64,000 bases of DNA from an uncultured Bacteroides sp. GTDB lineage: Bacteria; Bacteroidota; Bacteroidia; Bacteroidales; Bacteroidaceae. Location: the NCBI GenBank assembly GCA_905203765.1, contig CAJKXC010000011.1, positions 1-64,000 of the forward strand. The letters are read 5' to 3'. A model generated the notes under the pieces. That model saw nothing but the letters and a program-made list of their open reading frames with translations, ran no database searches and was not told the origin of the DNA. Shown in pieces: positions 25,855-34,305 of the stretch (position 1 is the first letter of the stretch; each line of letters opens with the position of its first letter). The translations under genes and the position numbers were made by a program.

Positions 25855-28800
25855 TTAATAATCTAACATTCCCGTTTGAGGATTATAAACATTACGGGTA
25901 GCAGGTGCTCCATTTTTTATATTATTCTGTATTTGTTGCACATTGGGCATTATTACCCAATCCAAATAAGAAGAACCTAAAGCGTATAAAGTACCAACTT
26001 CCCAATAGAACAGAGAAGTGACAGAGGCAGCCAAATCTATCGAATTTCTAACATTAATATCGTACATTATATTATTGAGACTAAATCCTAGTCCAACGAC
26101 TCCTGCTACATTTCCTATTCTTCTTGATAGTTGTGTTAAATTTTTCGCCGTTTGAGCTCCAATCCTTAGCCCTTGTACCCCTCTCACATATTTTCCATTA
26201 GATTGCTTTGCCAATATTGATAATGGATATGCTTTGCCACCACTTGTCCTGAAATAGCCACTTCCCCAAGATCTTTCCGTGTATCTCATACCAGCAGCAG
26301 ATGATGCCGCAGTACCAAGAAAACTTATTCCTGTGTTTAGAGCATTCACATTAAACGAGGTGTTAGAGTTATTGTTCGTAATCGTGACTTGGTTCAATGC
26401 TATTACATCATTCTGGGGATTGAAACTTTCCCTCCACATTTGTGGGGTTAGATCAATAGCACTGATTGTGTCCAATCCCATGACATCAATATAGCGTGAC
26501 GGATTATTGATACAATAAGAATAAGCACTTGAATGTGTAGACTCATTTAATAAATCAGGCACATGCCAACGTCCCAGTGCCGGGTCATAATATCTTGCCC
26601 CATAATCGTACCAGTTCAGCCCTTTCTTCGTATTAAGCTCCTTACCGTTGTACTTGTAATGTTGTACGTTACCGATAGCAGCAAATACACCGCCGAAGGG
26701 GTAGTAATGGTTTGTTTCCTCTACTGTGCCCGCTTGGTTGATGACTACACGGTTATTGTCCTGGTGGTCTTTCAGGTAGTAATGATACTGCTGGGTACCG
26801 GTCAGGTTGACGTAGCCCTCACCTTCCAATAGTAGCTTGGCTGTGGTGCCTTCATAGATCACATTTCCGCAGTAGTACGTGAGGGTGGTAGTGCCGCCTG
26901 CCGTATGTCCGGTATGGAGCTTGGTGCCGTCCGCCGCATAAGTGCAGGTGATGGTACTGCCGTCACTGAACGTTACTACGCTTGGCAAATTTAGTATATT
27001 ATATTGAATACTACTAATTCCCTTATTCAAATCTTTCATTAAATTGCCGTTGGCATCGTATGTGTACTCACCGGCTTGCTTCACATTGTCCTTAAACTCA
27101 AAGTCGCCGTTGTAGGCAGAGGCAGTTACGGCATCGTCCACACGGTTCAACAGGTTGCCGGATAATGTATAAGTCAGGTTATCGAGTAGACCGTAGGCAC
27201 TGGCACCTGTCTGTCCGTAGCGTTGCAAGCTAGTAATATTTCCGTTCTTGTCGTAGCTGCTGACGTTTTCCGAGAAGCGGTTGGTGTTCGTATTGATGCT
27301 TGCGGTTTCACCGTAAGTAGCATTCAGCATACGGTTCAGGGCATCATAAGTGAACTTGTATCCGCGGATGGTGCTTTCATTCCCGGCTTTCCAAGTCATG
27401 CTACTGATGTTGCCGTTATACCTGGCCGCTCCCACACCTGTATTGTAGTACAAGTTTTGGGTGAAACGGGCAGCAGTGATTCCTGTCAGCCAGCTACGCA
27501 GATTGTAGGCATAAGTCAGTTTGTTGGTACTTGTACCGTGGAACTGCTTTGTCAACAATCGCCCAAGGTCATCATACGTACAATCATAGAGAGTGATCTT
27601 GTTGCCGCCAAGCGTATGCTCCACTTTGCTTATACGGTCTTCATGGTCGTAAGTATACGTATAGACTTCCGTCTGCGGTGTTTTGCTGCTTGCTGTGTGA
27701 GTGTGTGTCACTGTTGCCGGTTTATCGCTGAAGGTATAAACGGTATTTGTTATATCATAACCACTCAAGAGATTGCTCTGCACAACTTTTGTCACACGGC
27801 TTTTGATGTCATAATAATAAGCTTTGTAAAGCTTTGTACTACTTCCCAGCACAGTAACGGCACTACCCGTCAGACTGCCTTTGCCGGTTGTTTCACCGTC
27901 GGTGAAGTTACTATTATTAAAACCTGGCTGCGAACGGAAACCATAGTCATCATAATAGTTCTGTACCAGTACTACCGGATTCGAAGAAACGTTCTTTCCT
28001 GTGCACTCTCCTTGCTGCGTCAGCCTTCCCACGCTATCATACAAATAATACATCCAACGGCTGGAAGCACGTTGATTGCCGTCTTGAGAAAAAGTGAGAC
28101 GGTCAGCAGTGTCGTACACATACTCAATGTATTGCGCTCCCGGCAGTTGCTTCCAAATGCAACGGCTACGCCCGTCGTACTTGTAGCGGAAAGAGAACTT
28201 GTCCAGATTCGCCTCTTCCTGATACTTGGGCTGGAGCACGAAGCAGAGATTGCCGAGGTCATTGTAGACATAATAGGTGTCGTGCGCTTCACTGCCTTTC
28301 ATCTGGCGGGTCAGTACTACGTGTCCCAACTTATCGGTAAAGGTGTAGCTCACGTTCAAGTCCTCGTCCGTGGTCTTTACTACCGAGAGTTGTCCGACGG
28401 CATAGTTGTTGCTGCCGCCACCCAATACGTATGAGTCGCTTACGGTGTAATTGCGGCAGTTCAACGGTGCAGTAGCTGTATTCGTCAGATACTCCGTCTT
28501 CACCGCCCGACCGGCATTGTACCATGCCGCTCCCGGACCGTACTGCTGCAATACGCGGTTCAGGGGAGAAGCTTCATAAACGTTTTGGCTGTAAGGACGG
28601 CTGTCATTGCCATACCTCCCCGGAGCACTGCTCTTGAAGTTGGCAGGATCCAGATAGACGGCAGAGGTAATGGGTATCGGCAGCCAGCTGTTCGTTTCGC
28701 GTCCGGCAGCATCGTATTCCTGTAGGGTGGCGAGGTTCTTGTTTACGGAGTTGCCATTCTGCACTGTTTTCTGTACTGTTTGGAAGGGGCGGCCAAGTCC

Positions 28801-28944
28801 GTCGTAATAGATAATATCGTCTATATAAGAGCTGCCCGCATTGTTCAGCATCTTACGCATGAGGATATAGTTCCGGTTGCTGTCCTGCGCACTTACGATG
28901 CAGGCAATTATCAATAGAATAAAGAATATACTTAATCGTTTCAT
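25855..28944 (-). CDS. DUF6443/RHS-repeat exported protein with variable C-terminal domain
   Basis: This is a 1029-residue exported protein with signal peptide LSIFFILLIIACIVSAQ. A DUF6443 N-terminus follows (NYILMRKMLNNAG ... IIYYDGLGRPFQTVQKTV). Many YD repeats (YEYDxxGR-type) fill the middle. An RHS core ends at about residue 820 with YNGKELNTKKGLNWYDYGARYYDPALGRW. The last 210 residues are unrelated, have a lower GC and contain Gly/Ala-rich hydrophobic stretches (ISFLGTAASSAAGM, VAGVVGLGFSLNNIMY, LAASVTSLFYW). RHS shells enclose C-terminal toxins in other systems. Here the tail could be membrane-active, but no known toxin motif was recognised. It follows the companion YD protein by 20 nt. 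Confidence 0.88.
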   Translation of the reverse strand: MKRLSIFFILLIIACIVSAQDSNRNYILMRKMLNNAGSSYIDDIIYYDGLGRPFQTVQKTVQNGNSVNKNLATLQEYDAAGRETNSWLPIPITSAVYLDPANFKSSAPGRYGNDSRPYSQNVYEASPLNRVLQQYGPGAAWYNAGRAVKTEYLTNTATAPLNCRNYTVSDSYVLGGGSNNYAVGQLSVVKTTDEDLNVSYTFTDKLGHVVLTRQMKGSEAHDTYYVYNDLGNLCFVLQPKYQEEANLDKFSFRYKYDGRSRCIWKQLPGAQYIEYVYDTADRLTFSQDGNQRASSRWMYYLYDSVGRLTQQGECTGKNVSSNPVVLVQNYYDDYGFRSQPGFNNSNFTDGETTGKGSLTGSAVTVLGSSTKLYKAYYYDIKSRVTKVVQSNLLSGYDITNTVYTFSDKPATVTHTHTASSKTPQTEVYTYTYDHEDRISKVEHTLGGNKITLYDCTYDDLGRLLTKQFHGTSTNKLTYAYNLRSWLTGITAARFTQNLYYNTGVGAARYNGNISSMTWKAGNESTIRGYKFTYDALNRMLNATYGETASINTNTNRFSENVSSYDKNGNITSLQRYGQTGASAYGLLDNLTYTLSGNLLNRVDDAVTASAYNGDFEFKDNVKQAGEYTYDANGNLMKDLNKGISSIQYNILNLPSVVTFSDGSTITCTYAADGTKLHTGHTAGGTTTLTYYCGNVIYEGTTAKLLLEGEGYVNLTGTQQYHYYLKDHQDNNRVVINQAGTVEETNHYYPFGGVFAAIGNVQHYKYNGKELNTKKGLNWYDYGARYYDPALGRWHVPDLLNESTHSSAYSYCINNPSRYIDVMGLDTISAIDLTPQMWRESFNPQNDVIALNQVTITNNNSNTSFNVNALNTGISFLGTAASSAAGMRYTERSWGSGYFRTSGGKAYPLSILAKQSNGKYVRGVQGLRIGAQTAKNLTQLSRRIGNVAGVVGLGFSLNNIMYDINVRNSIDLAASVTSLFYWEVGTLYALGSSYLDWVIMPNVQQIQNNIKNGAPATRNVYNPQTGMLDY

Positions 28945-28964
28945 AATGTTTTACGTTTCAAAGG

Positions 28965-31886
28965 TTATTTTTTATAGTTATAAAGGTATTGCTCCACCGT
29001 CTTTCCATTGTGGTCGTTCATTTTCACCAGTCGTCCGGAGTTGTCATATTCATAGGTCGTTTGTTCCTGGTTAGGAGCAAATTTGGTCGCTATTCCCACG
29101 AGGGGCTTATAACTGCAAGCTGTCACCAATACCGGTCTTTTGGCAAAGTGTGCGACCAATTGCTGGTATTTGCTTTGTATATCAGCCAGAGTCGGGTTTG
29201 CTTTAGTCGTCAGGTTGTCAATAGCGGTTTGCGATATAACACCTGCCACTTCACTATAGCTGGCGCCCACAACACGGATTACCGGATATTGATTTCTGTA
29301 TCCCCACAATGTAACCGTATTGACCTTATCCCTTTTTGTGTATTCCACCAGGTTACCATTAGCATTGAACTTGGAATAGGTTACATTGGTTGTGAGTCTG
29401 GAATCCGTCACTTCTGTCGATGCTATCGACAGCTTTGTGTAATTACTCAGAGGGGCAGTCGCTTCAAGTGTTTTCTGCTCTTTGGGCACTATGCTGGTAC
29501 CGCTGTCCTTCTTAAATAAATTCACTTGGACTTGAACCACTTTTCCTTTGCGTTTGGTAATAACTTCCAAAGGAGTGGATATCATGTTCTGTGCATACAT
29601 TTCTTTATACACGGCATGTCCGGTAGGCGGGTTGGCAATGACGTCGGCAATATACCGGTACTCAATATCAATGACGTCATCGGAAGAATTTATAACCTTC
29701 TTCATCGTAGGATAGTCATGGGGATACAGGGCATCTGCTAGTCCGCTATAATCATATTGGGTAGTGGTTACGATAGAGTCTTGTTTAGCACCGTTATAAA
29801 CATAGTCTGTGACTACGGTACTCATCTTCTTTTTAATCTCAGAAATTATCGGTATCAACGTAGAAGAATACAATTGCTCTTCATGCTTGGTATAATATGT
29901 TTCTCCTTGAATGCTGGTTACTCCGTCATATGAATACAGTATGTTTACACAATGGCTCTCGGAATGGGATACGTCATATCTTTTGTAAACGTTTGTTTCT
30001 TTCCGAATCAGGTTATATCCGTTAGCTGTCTTCGCATAGGTTCTTACCTCTTTGGGCTCTCCGTTCTGCCAACTGTTCGATATAAATAGCAAAGGATTGG
30101 GATAGGTGCCATAGCTGTCCGCCAAATCATCCATCTTAAAGTCATATCTGTATTCTGTCTTTCCGCTGGGATTCGCCGGGTCTCCATCATATTCCGTAAC
30201 AGATTCATATCCGATGTTGCTGGGATAATAGGGATGATCGGTTAAAGTGTATATGGTATATTTGGCATTATCAGTGTTGCCTGGTCTCGAATAAAAGTAT
30301 CCACCACGCAGATGTTTGAAGTTTTTGTTGTAATCGAAAGTACTGATTTTTGCCAGTCCGTTTTCATTTAATCCGTATTTAAAAGACTTCGTTTCTGCCA
30401 ACACACCGTCGGTATAGTTCTTAATGCTTTTAATCCGCAGTCCACCCGCCTTTTCATCGGCAGAAATCTGGTGTCCTTCATACTCGAAAGCGGTATATCC
30501 ACCGGTGGGATAGGTCAGTTTTATCAATGATCCGGCTTTCAGGTATGTCTCGTTTCCCTTCCGGTCGTTGTTTATTCCGCTTGGAAAGCCCAGGCGGGAA
30601 ACTGTGGCTGCATCCTCAGCATTGATATAAATGGCATTATGGTTGCTGCTTTTCCCATTATAGTAACCCCAAAGGTCTTTCCCGAAACTCTTCCGGCATG
30701 GCAGCGGAGTAGGGTCATATTCCATCTTGTAGACTTGCTTGTCTGTGCCGTTCGATACTTCTGAAATGCTCTTGAGGAACATTCTGTACCGGTCCGAGTT
30801 ATAATGGAGCGACGAGTTATAGCCCGCATCGCAGAGTTTGATATCCTGTGCAAACTCCCAGTTGCGGATAGGGGCAGTACCGGAATTATACACCTTTATG
30901 GAACGCAGAATCTTTCCCGAAAGGAAATCAAGCCTTTGTGTAGTGCCGTCATATTCAAAGGCAAGCCGCCCCAGTGAACCGAACTTTATTTCACTCAGAT
31001 ATTTGGGAGATGTCATGACGTAGCTGTATAATACTTCTGTCTTATTGACATTATTAATAAAAGAATTATGGAAAGAAGCGTCACCGCTAGCCGCACGCAT
31101 TTCTACTCGCGAAGAGGAATATGACGGGAAACGGTCCTCATAAGAGGATCCTGCGATATACGAGAAGTCAATCTCCCCGCCATTATTGTTCAGGATAATC
31201 TTGGTCAGATGCCACGCAGTGGTAGCTGCTCTCGAACCGTGACCGTTGACAATAGTCATCTCAGTCTCGTTAAACAAGAAAGTATGTCCTTCTTCTGTCA
31301 TCACCTTGAAATAAGTACGATCTACAAACTCAATCTTCAAGTTCCTGAAAGGAAGGAGATGAATCTTCCGGTCCGTACCGAAAGAGAACTTGCCGGAGTA
31401 GCCCATAAAGTTATAGGTAAACTCATCGGCAGCACAATCTACCGCGGACGGATCTAAAGTATTATACATATACCGCATATAGTAGTCATTACCAAACTCT
31501 TTGGAAGCAAACGTTTTGTCCAAGAATCCAAACAGGGGAGTTTCATCGGCCAGTCCGTTTACAGTACGCGAAATGACACCGCCTGCATTCAGTACCCAGC
31601 CCAATCCTACGACTGAAGCAATATCGTCAACTTTAACGCCCGAAGCATTGTAGCTGACGGAGACGTCAAACTTGAATCCCCTCATATCAGTTTCGTAAAG
31701 CGGTATATCAATCTGGGGCGCTCCCGTAAAGTAGCTGACCGGTATTTGGCCGTATCTGTTGATTGCTTGTACTTCCGGGCTGTGATAATCGCCCACTCTC
31801 ATGGAGAAAGCTCCATCATCCTGGCTCTGGGCATGAACGAGACAAGACATTAATAGTAATATTAGAATAAGACAGTCCTTTTTCAT
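28965..31886 (-). CDS. Large exported YD-repeat protein, RHS companion
   Basis: This 973-residue protein has a signal peptide (CLILILLLMSCLVHAQ). The N-terminal region (RYGQIPVSYFTGAPQIDIPLYETDMRGFKFDVSVSYNASGVKV, with GLGWVLNAGG) resembles the start of SpvB/TcdB-like and Bacteroidetes YD-repeat proteins. Scattered YD-type repeats lead to the C-terminal TTYEYDNSGRLVKMNDHNGKTVEQYLYNY. There is no RHS core or separate toxin tail. Only 20 nt separate it from the RHS protein downstream, so the two probably form one shell or carrier complex. The mode of surface delivery is not evident; no T9SS C-terminal domain is visible. Confidence 0.85.
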   Translation of the reverse strand: MKKDCLILILLLMSCLVHAQSQDDGAFSMRVGDYHSPEVQAINRYGQIPVSYFTGAPQIDIPLYETDMRGFKFDVSVSYNASGVKVDDIASVVGLGWVLNAGGVISRTVNGLADETPLFGFLDKTFASKEFGNDYYMRYMYNTLDPSAVDCAADEFTYNFMGYSGKFSFGTDRKIHLLPFRNLKIEFVDRTYFKVMTEEGHTFLFNETEMTIVNGHGSRAATTAWHLTKIILNNNGGEIDFSYIAGSSYEDRFPSYSSSRVEMRAASGDASFHNSFINNVNKTEVLYSYVMTSPKYLSEIKFGSLGRLAFEYDGTTQRLDFLSGKILRSIKVYNSGTAPIRNWEFAQDIKLCDAGYNSSLHYNSDRYRMFLKSISEVSNGTDKQVYKMEYDPTPLPCRKSFGKDLWGYYNGKSSNHNAIYINAEDAATVSRLGFPSGINNDRKGNETYLKAGSLIKLTYPTGGYTAFEYEGHQISADEKAGGLRIKSIKNYTDGVLAETKSFKYGLNENGLAKISTFDYNKNFKHLRGGYFYSRPGNTDNAKYTIYTLTDHPYYPSNIGYESVTEYDGDPANPSGKTEYRYDFKMDDLADSYGTYPNPLLFISNSWQNGEPKEVRTYAKTANGYNLIRKETNVYKRYDVSHSESHCVNILYSYDGVTSIQGETYYTKHEEQLYSSTLIPIISEIKKKMSTVVTDYVYNGAKQDSIVTTTQYDYSGLADALYPHDYPTMKKVINSSDDVIDIEYRYIADVIANPPTGHAVYKEMYAQNMISTPLEVITKRKGKVVQVQVNLFKKDSGTSIVPKEQKTLEATAPLSNYTKLSIASTEVTDSRLTTNVTYSKFNANGNLVEYTKRDKVNTVTLWGYRNQYPVIRVVGASYSEVAGVISQTAIDNLTTKANPTLADIQSKYQQLVAHFAKRPVLVTACSYKPLVGIATKFAPNQEQTTYEYDNSGRLVKMNDHNGKTVEQYLYNYKK

Positions 31887-31949
31887 AATCGTATAATTAT
31901 TTTATTGTTGTAATCAGATATTTTATTGTTCTCTTAAGGATTCAGAAGG

Positions 31950-31984
31950 ACACGCGGACAGCGCAGTCCGTGCCGTCCGCGTGT
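31950..31984 (-). terminator. GC-rich hairpin after the small peptide gene
   Basis: Ten-base-pair arms ACACGCGGAC and GTCCGCGTGT lie between the 36-residue peptide gene and the YD-repeat gene. There is no T-run after the stem on the minus strand, so it may be a processing or partial termination site separating the amidase cassette from the RHS genes. Confidence 0.5.
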
Positions 31985-31992
31985 CTGCTGCT

Positions 31993-32103
31993 TTACATGG
32001 GCGGTGTTGTCATCGCATTCACGCCAAGCACTCCGGCGATGGCCGTGGCTACAGCTACGACTATCTTCCAGATCTTCTTCCAGGTTTCTTTTTTCATTTT
32101 CAT
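31993..32103 (-). CDS. 36-residue membrane peptide ('smalltalk'-like)
   Basis: A short open frame reads MKMKKETWKKIWKIVVAVAT and continues through a hydrophobic, alanine-rich helix to end at TAA 31993-31995. It has a basic amphipathic start and a single membrane helix. From memory it matches the Bacteroides small-protein family called smalltalk, found beside N-acetylmuramoyl-L-alanine amidases, and it lies 24 nt after such a gene here. A second ATG at 32097 would give 34 residues. The function is unknown; the position suggests a role with the amidase. Confidence 0.75.
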   Translation of the reverse strand: MKMKKETWKKIWKIVVAVATAIAGVLGVNAMTTPPM

Positions 32104-32127
32104 AATGTTCTGTGTTTTAGTAGTTGA

Positions 32128-32571
32128 TTACAGTTCCTTGCTTACGTCGAAGCACGGACATTGCTTCACCCATTCCGCGGGTTCTATCGCTCCGTCACCG
32201 TTCAGGTCGGGGCTGAGGTCGCGATGACCGCAGACGCGTACTTCGTGGTGGAAGCGGCGGATGAGTTGCGCCACCAGTAGGCGCAGGGTGGAGCGTTGTT
32301 CGGGCGTACGGGTGTCGGCGGGGCGTCCCTCGCTGTCCAGTCCGCCTTCGTAGCAGATGCCGATAGAATGCTTGTTGTAGCCCTTCACATGCGCCCCCAC
32401 AAGCTCAATGGGGCGGGTGTTGGTGACGCTGCCGTCACGCCGGATGTAGTAGTGGTAGCCGATACCGTGGAAGCCGCGGCTCAGGTGATCGGTTTGCAGG
32501 TCGTCCGCAGTATATGCCCGGTCTTCACGGGTAGCGGAACAGTGGATGATAATGTGAGTGATTTTGCGCAT
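32128..32571 (-). CDS. N-acetylmuramoyl-L-alanine amidase (Amidase_2/PGRP fold)
   Basis: This 147-residue enzyme cleaves the bond between muramic acid and the stem peptide of peptidoglycan. The fold shows HIIIHCSATRE (zinc His), GYHYYIRRDG, the zinc His in GAHVKGYN, SIGICYEGG, and the final zinc ligand in KQCPCFDV. Catalytic Tyr and Lys/Thr equivalents are plausible. It has no signal peptide, so export would need a holin-like partner, and the adjacent membrane peptide is a candidate. Such amidases occur repeatedly beside HU-like and VirE/DUF4248 genes in Bacteroides. A heptamer repeat block separates it from the HU-like gene. Confidence 0.92.
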   Translation of the reverse strand: MRKITHIIIHCSATREDRAYTADDLQTDHLSRGFHGIGYHYYIRRDGSVTNTRPIELVGAHVKGYNKHSIGICYEGGLDSEGRPADTRTPEQRSTLRLLVAQLIRRFHHEVRVCGHRDLSPDLNGDGAIEPAEWVKQCPCFDVSKEL

Positions 32572-32578
32572 AACAGGT

Positions 32579-32770
32579 TAGTGATTAATGATTAATGATT
32601 AGTGATTAATGATTAGTGATTAATGATTAGTGATTAATGATTAGTGATTAATGATTAATGATTAGTGATTAATGATTAGTGATTAATGATTAGTGATTAA
32701 TGATTAGTGATTGATAATTGGCACTTGACAAACAAATCACTAATCACTAATCACCAATCACTAATCACTC
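32579..32770. repeat. Heptamer minisatellite with inverted end
   Basis: From about 32583 to 32715 the DNA is nineteen contiguous 7-bp units alternating GATTAAT and GATTAGT. After a 20-bp unique loop (about 32716-32734) the complement appears as five ATCACTA/ATCACCA units up to 32770. A transcript would fold into a long stem. It lies between the HU-like stop and the amidase start. Copy number should be unstable. Confidence 0.92.
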
Positions 32771-32774
32771 TTCC

Positions 32775-33275
32775 CTATCCCATCGGGTTATCGTCCAAGT
32801 TGCCGTCGTTGCCGCCGCCATCACCGCCGTCTTCCGAGGGTTTCATGTTCAGCTTGGCAAGCTGTGATTCGAGGTCGACGAAGTCGATGCGGGTTTCGGT
32901 GCGGGTGGTCGATGCGTCCAGGTTGGGACGGATGGCACTCGAAGCACGGAAGTTGATGCGGACGGCTTTGATTTTGTCCGGCAAGCACTTGGCTTTGGTG
33001 TCGGTGCCTTCGGTGGTGGCAGAGAGGCTGAAGACGCCGAAGCCGTCGATGTTGACGGAGTGGCCGTTGTAGAGCTCGGTGCGCATGGCGGAGACGAAAT
33101 TGGTGAGCACGCTCTGGATGTCGCCCAGCGTGAGGGAGCTGTTCTCCTTCATTTGCAGGGCAAGCGATTCGAGGGTGGCGGATTTACCCCAGATGATGAG
33201 TTGGGGATGGTATTGGCCCGACCCGTCTTTCTTGATGGGGTTCTGGCGGAAAACACGTTTGTAGGTTACTGACAT
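32775..33275 (-). CDS. HU-family DNA-binding protein with Gly/Asp-rich tail
   Basis: This 166-residue Bacteroidetes-type HU/IHF-like protein begins SVTYKRVFRQNPI; the fold includes LALQMKENSSLTLGDIQSVLTNFVSAMRTELYNGHSVNIDGFGVFSLS, the dimer core and start of the DNA-binding arm. A beta-arm and an acidic glycine-rich tail (DGGDGGGNDGNLDD) follow. I chose ATG 33275 because residues upstream of it are not family-like. HU proteins bend DNA. This variant is typical of the amidase/VirE/DUF4248 cassette rather than of the core nucleoid, and its targets are unknown. Confidence 0.88.
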   Translation of the reverse strand: MSVTYKRVFRQNPIKKDGSGQYHPQLIIWGKSATLESLALQMKENSSLTLGDIQSVLTNFVSAMRTELYNGHSVNIDGFGVFSLSATTEGTDTKAKCLPDKIKAVRINFRASSAIRPNLDASTTRTETRIDFVDLESQLAKLNMKPSEDGGDGGGNDGNLDDNPMG

Positions 33276-33303
33276 AATTATAAATGTTTTAGAAATCAGC
33301 AGA

Positions 33304-33331
33304 TGTACATTTTTTGATGCGGGCATGTACA
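33304..33331 (-). promoter_or_regulatory. Paired TGTACA sites upstream of the HU-like gene
   Basis: Two TGTACA palindromes (33304-33309 and 33326-33331) are exactly 22 bp apart, 29-56 nt before the HU-like start. This could be a dimeric repressor site; no -7 element could be placed with confidence. The rest of 33332-33499 shows nothing I can identify. Confidence 0.35.
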
Positions 33332-33499
33332 AATGGCCCTTCCTTCCCGGGACACTACAAAGGTGGGGATTCGTGCCGACAGGGGTAGGGGAACTGATGT
33401 GCACTGATGTGAACTGAGGATTTCTTATGTGTGTTTATGCCCGATTATGCCCGGATTCGGGAGAAAATAATGTCAGAAGAAATGATTGGAGGGGAATAC

Positions 33500-33531
33500 T
33501 TTGGTTATTTGCGACGGGCTGATTATCTTTG
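33500..33531 (+). promoter_or_regulatory. Bacteroides-type promoter, coiled-coil gene 2
   Basis: TTTG (33500-33503), 20-nt spacer, TATCTTTG (33524-33531); near copy of the promoter at 24434-24465. Confidence 0.85.
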
Positions 33532-33551
33532 CGTCACTAAAACAAAATACA

Positions 33552-34100
33552 ATGAAAATAAGAGAAGATATGGATGAGTCCTGGGGATGGGGTGTTAAGG
33601 ACTACAGAAAACGATTAAAGGAGCTGCTGGCAGAGGCTGCGCGACTGAGTTCACAAGTCCAGGAAGAGGGCTTGGAACAAATGGAAAAGACCGAAAAGGA
33701 GATGGAGGGCTTGGTTGCTGCCATTCAAAACATAAAGAGCGAACTGGATGAAGCTGTTTCGTGGATAAGAAAAGCGATTGAGAAGAGTACCGGCTGGACA
33801 CAGAGGCTGTCCAGAGGATTTGCCGGGTCGGATGATGAATATGAGAAGAGTATTCCCACCGGACAAACGGAGATGAAGCAACTGAAAAAGATAGAAGAAG
33901 AACTGATAGCGTTGCTGAACACAAGTAAAGAACTTAGCACTCGGATGTGTGTTGAACTGAAAAAGATAGAGAAGTTGATAAACGAAAAGTGGGAAGAGGC
34001 GCAGGCTGCAAAAGCACAGAGAAAAGAGGAAGAAAGACTTGCTGCCGAAGAAGAAGAGCGGGAACTGGAAGAAGCCAAAAAGCATTCGGCCTGCACCTGA
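33552..34100 (+). CDS. Coiled-coil protein (paralogue 2)
   Basis: This 182-residue cytoplasmic protein is homologous to the one at 24490-25299. The N-terminal helix (YRKRLKELLAEAARLSSQVQEEGLEQ) and the C-terminal 80 residues (TGQTEMKQLKKIEEELIALLNTSKELS ... LEEAKKHSACT) match closely. The four 11-residue repeats and basic linker of paralogue 1 are missing or single here (SELDEAVSWIRKAIE). ATG 33552 follows the predicted transcription start by about 15 nt; upstream in-frame codons lie inside the promoter. Function unknown. The two copies bracket the HU-amidase-RHS run, which suggests duplication or insertion between them. Confidence 0.75.
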   Translation: MKIREDMDESWGWGVKDYRKRLKELLAEAARLSSQVQEEGLEQMEKTEKEMEGLVAAIQNIKSELDEAVSWIRKAIEKSTGWTQRLSRGFAGSDDEYEKSIPTGQTEMKQLKKIEEELIALLNTSKELSTRMCVELKKIEKLINEKWEEAQAAKAQRKEEERLAAEEEERELEEAKKHSACT

Positions 34101-34243
34101 AAACCTGAGGGGAACGACTCCGTTAAAACTACTTAAACGCAGAAGTATTTTTCTTTTCACACTTTCTGTCGTCAAAGCGTTGATTATCAACTTCCTTCTC
34201 TGAGAAACTGTCGAAAAAGCCAAAAATACTTAGTTTGATTCTT

Positions 34244-34283
34244 CGGAACTTTGTTCCGTACAAAGGGAAATAATTCCCTTTGT
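34244..34283 (+). promoter_or_regulatory. Two back-to-back palindromes before the VirE-like gene
   Basis: CGGAAC-TTT-GTTCCG (34244-34258) is followed by ACAAAGGGAA-ATAA-TTCCCTTTGT (34260-34283). Both are perfect and end 23 nt before the start codon. They could be operator sites or leader hairpins; no standard promoter is placed with confidence in 34101-34305. Confidence 0.55.
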
Positions 34284-34305
34284 TGGACCATAAACAAAGA
34301 AGAAG

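Noticed and set aside
27223..28434. A 403-codon plus-strand frame within the RHS gene
   Set aside because: It is antisense to YD repeats, and the repeat structure keeps the reverse frame open without coding signals.
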